Source of the DNA: Patulibacter sp.
GTDB lineage: Bacteria > Actinomycetota > Thermoleophilia > Solirubrobacterales > Solirubrobacteraceae
Assembly: GCA_023268575.1 (NCBI GenBank)
Contig: JALRCL010000986.1
Coordinates: 1-10,011 of the forward strand
Direction: 5' to 3'
DNA: 10,011 nucleotides
Under the pieces are notes generated by a model. The model worked only from the letters and a program-made list of their open reading frames with translations. It made no database searches and was not told the DNA's origin. Numbering within the stretch: the stretch's first letter is position 1; each line of letters opens with the position of its first letter. The position numbers were made by a program, and so were the translations under genes. This document shows, piece after piece, positions 7,036 through 10,011 of this stretch.

Positions 7036-7914
7036 TCAGTCCGCGGCGACGACGGGCTGCACGAGCACGGAGGCACCCTCGAGCGTGGACTCCTCGCCGG
7101 CGGCGACGGCGTGCTCGACCGCCTCGGGCGTCCACCGCTCGCCGTCGTAGACCACGACGATCGCCGTGTCCCCGACCCGCAGGAACGTCGACTCGCCGAG
7201 CGACGTGTAGCGGGTCGCGCCGATGCCCACGAGGATCCGCGACGGCGATCCGGCGGCGGCGAGGTAGCTGCCGACCGGCTCCAGCGGCGTCTCGTCGCTG
7301 CCGTGCTGGTGCTGCAGGCGGTCGACGAGCCACGTCAGGAGCTGCTCGCCGTAGTACGAGTAGCCGGTCACCGGGCTGTCGATCCCGTACGCCGCGCTCG
7401 CGCCGTCGCGGCGCAGGAACGACGCCAGGCGCAGCGGCCGCGTCGGGCCCGCGGGATCGAGGTCCTCGACGGGCAGCAGCCGCGGGGCGATGCCCTTGCT
7501 CGCCGGGCCCCAGTTCTTCTTCTCGCTGATCTTGCGGGCGCCGGGCCGGCGGATCGAGCAGTCGTTGAACGCCCCGACGGCCTCCGGACGCAGCGTGGCC
7601 GGGGTGCCGTCGGCGCCGTACGTCACGCGCGCCAGCAGACCGACCTCCGGCTCGATCTGCAGGTTCAGGCCCTCGCCGGCGGGCAGGCTCACCCGGTCGG
7701 TCGCCAGCGGGAAGGTCCCGAGGAACGAGGGCACCGCGTCCGCGCCGGCGGCCCCGGGCACGTAGAACGGGAAGATCCCCTTCGGGGCGCTCGCCGCCGC
7801 CTCGACGCGCACGAAGTCGCCGGCCTCGCCGGCCTGCTCGAGGTGGCCGGCGAAGTTGCCGGCGACCCCGAGGCCGAGGACGTCGCGGAGGTCGTCGAGG
7901 CGCAGGTCGATCAC
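7036..7914 (-). CDS. DUF5718-like protein with fumarylacetoacetase-like motifs
   Basis: This encodes 292 residues from GTG 7914. I recognise the pattern of the uncharacterised DUF5718 family from memory: GLGVAGNFAGHLEQAGEA at 14-31, APKGIFPFYVPG at 43-54, LQIEPEVGLLARVTY at 85-99, GAFNDCSIRR at 114-123, KISEKKNWGPASKGI at 128-142, LASFLRRDG at 163-171 and YSYYGEQLLTWLVDRL at 185-200. The Glu pair in IEPE, the NDCS motif and the following Lys/Gly-rich loop resemble, in order and spacing, the metal-binding Glu residues, NDxS motif and substrate loop of fumarylacetoacetate hydrolase enzymes. A related fold is therefore plausible, but that is inference. The protein is cytosolic, with no signal peptide or membrane helix. 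The start is supported by TAGGCT ending seven nt upstream. The TetR gene lies 64 bp upstream on the same strand, but this promoter suggests separate transcription. Substrate unknown. Confidence 0.8.
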   Translation of the reverse strand: MIDLRLDDLRDVLGLGVAGNFAGHLEQAGEAGDFVRVEAAASAPKGIFPFYVPGAAGADAVPSFLGTFPLATDRVSLPAGEGLNLQIEPEVGLLARVTYGADGTPATLRPEAVGAFNDCSIRRPGARKISEKKNWGPASKGIAPRLLPVEDLDPAGPTRPLRLASFLRRDGASAAYGIDSPVTGYSYYGEQLLTWLVDRLQHQHGSDETPLEPVGSYLAAAGSPSRILVGIGATRYTSLGESTFLRVGDTAIVVVYDGERWTPEAVEHAVAAGEESTLEGASVLVQPVVAAD

Positions 7915-7921
7915 GGGCCGG

Positions 7922-7927
7922 AGCCTA
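7922..7927 (-). promoter_or_regulatory. -10-like hexamer TAGGCT before the DUF5718-like gene
   Basis: Read on the minus strand, TAGGCT is followed by seven nt (CCGGCCC) and then GTG 7914. This places the transcription start on or next to the start codon. There is no Shine-Dalgarno. The same hexamer occurs before the gene at 5773. Confidence 0.6.
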
Positions 7928-7978
7928 CGGGGAGCGGACGGCGCCGGCCCCGCGAGCGAGCCGCCGGGCCCGGAGGCC

Positions 7979-8548
7979 TCAGCGACGCACGCCGCCGAGC
8001 ACGAGGGCCGCGAGCTCCTCGTAGGCCTCGCTGTCGTGCAGGCCGGTGTTCGCGAGGACCGCGCCGGTCTGGATCCGGGTCATCGTCGACGCGACGACGT
8101 CGCCGACGAACTCGGCGTGCACCGCCCGGAACTCGCCGCCCTCGACGCCCTCGGCGATGAGCCGGCGCACGCGCTCGGCGGCCGCGGCCGTGTTCTGCTC
8201 GTAGACCTGCGTGGCGACCGGGTGCTCGGCGAGGTCGGCCATGAACGTCGCCGAGGCGGGTCGCAGGGCGTCGGCGACCGCGCTGAGGTACGCGACGATC
8301 CGCGCGGCGGCGTCCTGCTCGGCGGCCGTCCGCTCCTCGACGAACGCCGTCGCACGGCGGAAGAAGTGACGCACGGCGTTGCCGGTGAGCTGCTCCTTGC
8401 TCACGCCGAGCGCGTAGAGCGTCGTCTTGGAGCAGCGCAGGCGTGCGGCGAGGTCGCCGAGCGTGAACTGCCGGAACCCCTCGGCGAGGAACAGCTCGAC
8501 GAGCTGGTCGAGGAGCTCGTCCCGACGCTCGCTGCCGACGGAGGCCAT
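7979..8548 (-). CDS. TetR/AcrR-family transcriptional regulator
   Basis: This encodes 189 residues. The N-terminal TetR DNA-binding domain is clear: ELLDQLVELFLAEGFRQFTL (about 11-30), then GDLAARLRCSKTTLYALGVS (31-50) as the helix-turn-helix, then KEQLTGNAVRHFFRR. The usual YRYFPSKEEL turn is YALGVSKEQL here, a variant of the same element. The C-terminal part (about 70-189) is the helical ligand-binding and dimerisation domain, including TFMADLAEHP and TGAVLANTGL; its ligand cannot be read from sequence. ATG 8548 is supported by a TAGGAT hexamer ending seven nt upstream. An open frame extending further upstream is shadow sequence overlapping the divergent gene. It faces a flavoprotein gene across 126 bp, the usual arrangement for a TetR repressor controlling itself and its neighbour (inference). 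Confidence 0.92.
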   Translation of the reverse strand: MASVGSERRDELLDQLVELFLAEGFRQFTLGDLAARLRCSKTTLYALGVSKEQLTGNAVRHFFRRATAFVEERTAAEQDAAARIVAYLSAVADALRPASATFMADLAEHPVATQVYEQNTAAAAERVRRLIAEGVEGGEFRAVHAEFVGDVVASTMTRIQTGAVLANTGLHDSEAYEELAALVLGGVRR

Positions 8549-8555
8549 CGCGCCG

Positions 8556-8561
8556 ATCCTA
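8556..8561 (-). promoter_or_regulatory. -10-like hexamer TAGGAT before tetR-family gene
   Basis: On the minus strand TAGGAT is followed by CGGCGCG (7 nt) and ATG 8548, the leaderless layout seen at three other genes here. It overlaps the first of two CTACGGWCC copies (8559-8567), so a repressor bound there would block this promoter. Confidence 0.6.
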
Positions 8562-8599
8562 CGGTCCCGAGCGGCGCGCGGGCGGCGTCGCCGGCCCTC

Positions 8600-8618
8600 G
8601 ACCGTGGAAGCTACGGAC
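8600..8618. promoter_or_regulatory. Candidate TetR operator (imperfect palindrome)
   Basis: GACCGTGGAAGCTACGGAC is a 19-bp imperfect palindrome around 8609 (7 of 9 arm positions match) in the middle of the tetR/flavoprotein divergent spacer. Its right half, CTACGGACC (8611-8619), recurs as CTACGGTCC at 8559-8567, 52 bp away and on top of the tetR -10 hexamer. Size and position suit a TetR-family operator, but no binding site is known for this regulator. Confidence 0.4.
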
Positions 8619-8661
8619 CCTGGGGGTGGCGCGCCCCGATGGCGCGGCGCCCCGGCGGACC

Positions 8662-8667
8662 TACCGT
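8662..8667 (+). promoter_or_regulatory. -10-like hexamer TACCGT before flavoprotein gene
   Basis: TACCGT is followed by CGGACAC (7 nt) and GTG 8675. It fits TANNNT with the same seven-nt spacing as the tetR and DUF5718-like genes. This decides the start, since the frame is open for more than 800 nt upstream. Confidence 0.55.
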
Positions 8668-8674
8668 CGGACAC

Positions 8675-9871
8675 GTGCTCCCGACCCATCGTCCCGACCC
8701 CCACGGCCCCGAGGCGCGGACCGACGTCCTCGTCGCCGGTGGCGGGACCGCGGCCCTCGAGCTGCTGCTCGCGCTCGAGGCCCGGCTCGGCGGGACCGCC
8801 CACGTCACCCTCCTGACGCAGGACGCCCGCTACCACCACCGGCCGCTGGCCGCCTACGGCGGCGCCGTGCCGGACGCCGCCACGGTCCTGCGCCTCGACG
8901 AGCTGGCCGCCGAGCACGGCGCGGGGTTCGTGAACGACGCGCTCGCGTCGGTCGAGCATCGATCGGACGGCACGGTGGTGGCCCGCACGCGCAGCGGCGC
9001 GGCGATCGCCTGCCGGGCGCTCGTGCTGGCCGTCGGATCGCGGGCCGACGACGTGCTGCCCGGAGCGATCCCGCTCGGCGCGCGCGACGGCGCCTCGCGC
9101 CTGCGGGCGCTCGCCGACGAGGTCCGCGCCGGGACGGTCGGTCGGGTCGCGGTCGTCGTCCCGCCCGGCGTCTCGTGGACGCTCCCGGCGTACGAGTGCG
9201 CGCTGCTGCTCCGGCACGCCGGCGCCGCGCACGACGTCGAGGTCCAGGTCCTCACCGCGGAGCACCGGCCGATGGCGATCTTCGGCGAGGCGATCAGCGC
9301 GACGCTCGCGACGCTGCTGCGGCGCCGCGGCATCGAGCTGCGGACCCGGACCCGGGCGGAGGCGTTCTCCGAGGGCCGGCTGTGGGTCCCCCTCGAGCCG
9401 ACGATCGCCGTCGACGCCGCCGTGGCGATGCCCCGCCTGGCCGGCCCGGCGATCCCCGGGGTCCCCGCCGACGCGGAGGGCTTCGCGACCGTCGACGATC
9501 GCGGCCGCGTCGTCGCCCTGGCGGAGGACGAGGACCCCGTCGCCGGCATCTGGGCGATCGGCGACGGCGCCGACCACCCGGTGAAGCAGGGCGGCCTGGC
9601 CGTCGCGCAGGCCGAGACCGCCGCCGCGGACATCGCTGCCTGGCTCGGCACCGGCGACGCCACGCCGCCGCCGGACGGCACCCTCGTGCTGCGCGCCGCG
9701 CTGCTGGACGGCACGGGCACCCTCTACCTGCGCGCCGACCGCGAGGAGGGGGGCTGGCGCTCGACGGTCTCGCGCGAGCCGCTGTGGTGGCCGCCGACGA
9801 AGATCGCCGGGGGGCGGCTGGCCGCCCTGCTGGCGGGACCGACCGAGGCCCCGCCCACCCCGGTGGCGTGA
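8675..9871 (+). CDS. FAD-dependent pyridine-nucleotide oxidoreductase (NDH-2/SQR-like fold)
   Basis: This encodes 398 residues. An N-terminal Rossmann motif for FAD is present (DVLVAGGGTAALELLLALEA, about 17-36), followed by VTLLTQDARYHHRPLAAYGG (44-63), which resembles the ...Y.YRPLLP segment of sulfide:quinone reductase-like proteins. LVLAVGSRAD (116-125) matches the conserved second FAD strand. RVAVVVPPGVSWTLPAYECALLL (157-179) is in the place of the NAD(P)-binding domain but lacks a clean GxGxxG. IWAIGDGADHPVKQGGLAV (292-310) is the C-terminal FAD-contacting motif. There is no CxxC pair: the only cysteines are Cys113 and Cys175, so disulfide reductase or typical SQR chemistry is unlikely. 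Electron donor and acceptor cannot be assigned. GTG 8675 is supported by the TACCGT hexamer upstream. It is divergent from a TetR regulator, which probably controls it. No membrane helix is seen. Confidence 0.88.
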   Translation: MLPTHRPDPHGPEARTDVLVAGGGTAALELLLALEARLGGTAHVTLLTQDARYHHRPLAAYGGAVPDAATVLRLDELAAEHGAGFVNDALASVEHRSDGTVVARTRSGAAIACRALVLAVGSRADDVLPGAIPLGARDGASRLRALADEVRAGTVGRVAVVVPPGVSWTLPAYECALLLRHAGAAHDVEVQVLTAEHRPMAIFGEAISATLATLLRRRGIELRTRTRAEAFSEGRLWVPLEPTIAVDAAVAMPRLAGPAIPGVPADAEGFATVDDRGRVVALAEDEDPVAGIWAIGDGADHPVKQGGLAVAQAETAAADIAAWLGTGDATPPPDGTLVLRAALLDGTGTLYLRADREEGGWRSTVSREPLWWPPTKIAGGRLAALLAGPTEAPPTPVA

Positions 9872-9896
9872 GCGCCCCCGGCGAGCGGGGACGCGC
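9872..9896. terminator. Hairpin between convergent flavoprotein and dodecin genes
   Basis: GCGC, CCCCG, loop GCGAG, CGGGG, bulge AC and GCGC form a two-part stem of nine pairs starting immediately after the flavoprotein stop. It fills most of the 36-bp gap to the convergent dodecin stop at 9908, and could terminate both transcripts. There is no T-tract. Confidence 0.5.
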
Positions 9897-9907
9897 GCAG
9901 CACCGCC

Positions 9908-10011
9908 TCAGGAGGGGGTCGCGCCGGCCTGCGCGCCGGCGCGGTGCCCGAGCTCCATCGTCACCTGGAAGTGCGCGACCGATCCGTCGGTCACGTGCCC
10001 GCGGATCGAGG
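9908..10011 (-). CDS. Dodecin family flavin-binding protein (C-terminal part; start beyond window)
   Basis: On the minus strand the last complete frame reads SIRGHVTDGSVAHFQV, then TMELGHRAGAQAGATPS, then TGA at 9910-9908: 33 residues. Dodecins, small proteins of about 65-75 residues, end in a strand pattern of the form RGHI.DG.VAHYQVTLKVGF, which this matches closely, including the conserved Gln (in HFQV) that contacts flavin in known dodecins. Dodecins assemble into hollow dodecamers that bind FMN, riboflavin or related flavins and are thought to store or buffer them. The tail AGAQAGATPS goes about ten residues past the usual end. The N-terminal half, with the expected flavin-stacking Trp, is outside the window. 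It is convergent with an FAD oxidoreductase gene, a thematic but perhaps accidental pairing. Confidence 0.85.
   Translation of the reverse strand, partial: SIRGHVTDGSVAHFQVTMELGHRAGAQAGATPS

Noticed and set aside
7856..8674. In-frame upstream extension of the flavoprotein gene through the antisense of tetR
   Set aside because: The extra sequence is a shadow of the tetR gene. The FAD motif begins about 17 codons after GTG 8675, which has a promoter-like hexamer just upstream.
8549..9577. In-frame N-terminal extension of the TetR protein across the antisense of the flavoprotein
   Set aside because: The TetR domain begins right after ATG 8548, the length of 189 residues is normal for the family, and the TAGGAT hexamer fits this start.
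1..10011. Search for CRISPR arrays, insertion sequences, tandem repeats, tRNA or rRNA genes
   Set aside because: No regularly spaced repeats, transposase motifs, terminal inverted repeats or tRNA-like cloverleaf sequence were seen; short GC-rich inverted repeats are mostly background.

Overview
The window is a very GC-rich (well over 70% G+C by eye), densely packed bacterial chromosome segment with strongly G/C-ending codons, frequent GTG starts and very long antisense shadow frames. Together with the actinobacterial-looking protein set and several TANNNT hexamers lying 7-9 nt upstream of start codons (a leaderless-transcript layout), this suggests an actinobacterium. A deep-branching one of the Thermoleophilia/Solirubrobacterales kind is my guess, but the sequence alone does not prove it.

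Layout, left to right. (1) 1-854 (+): C-terminal part of a cardiolipin synthase/phospholipase D with both HKD motifs. (2) 936-1517 (+): a small LuxR-type helix-turn-helix protein without a receiver or sensor domain. (3) Convergent to it, on the minus strand, 4363-4947 encodes an unrecognised 194-residue protein, followed 54 nt later by a complete phosphoenolpyruvate carboxylase (ppc, up to 1555-4308). The two are probably one transcript. (4) Divergent from these, 5153-5638 (+) is a small secreted protein of unknown function. It is followed by 5773-6939 (+), a lipoprotein of glycoside hydrolase family 3 (NagZ-like, but without the usual Asp-His acid/base dyad). (5) Convergent again, 7036-7914 (-) is a DUF5718-like protein with fumarylacetoacetase-like motifs, and upstream of it 7979-8548 (-) is a TetR-family regulator with its own promoter. 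(6) Divergent from the TetR gene across 126 bp, 8675-9871 (+) is an FAD-dependent oxidoreductase of the NDH-2/SQR-like fold. (7) At the right edge, 9908-10011 (-) is the C-terminal end of a dodecin, a flavin-binding protein, convergent with the oxidoreductase.

The genes do not form one pathway. Ppc is anaplerotic central metabolism, Cls is membrane lipid synthesis, and the GH3 lipoprotein is probably cell-envelope turnover. The clearest functional pairing is the TetR repressor with the divergent flavoprotein, with a dodecin next door. The three convergent junctions carry GC-rich hairpins without T-tracts. I saw no mobile element, CRISPR array, tRNA or rRNA, and no gene-free stretch longer than about 205 bp. 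Nothing in the window looks like a previously undescribed multi-gene system. The most useful observations are the leaderless promoter signature, the atypical GH3 active site, the DUF5718-like protein and the TetR/flavoprotein pair.
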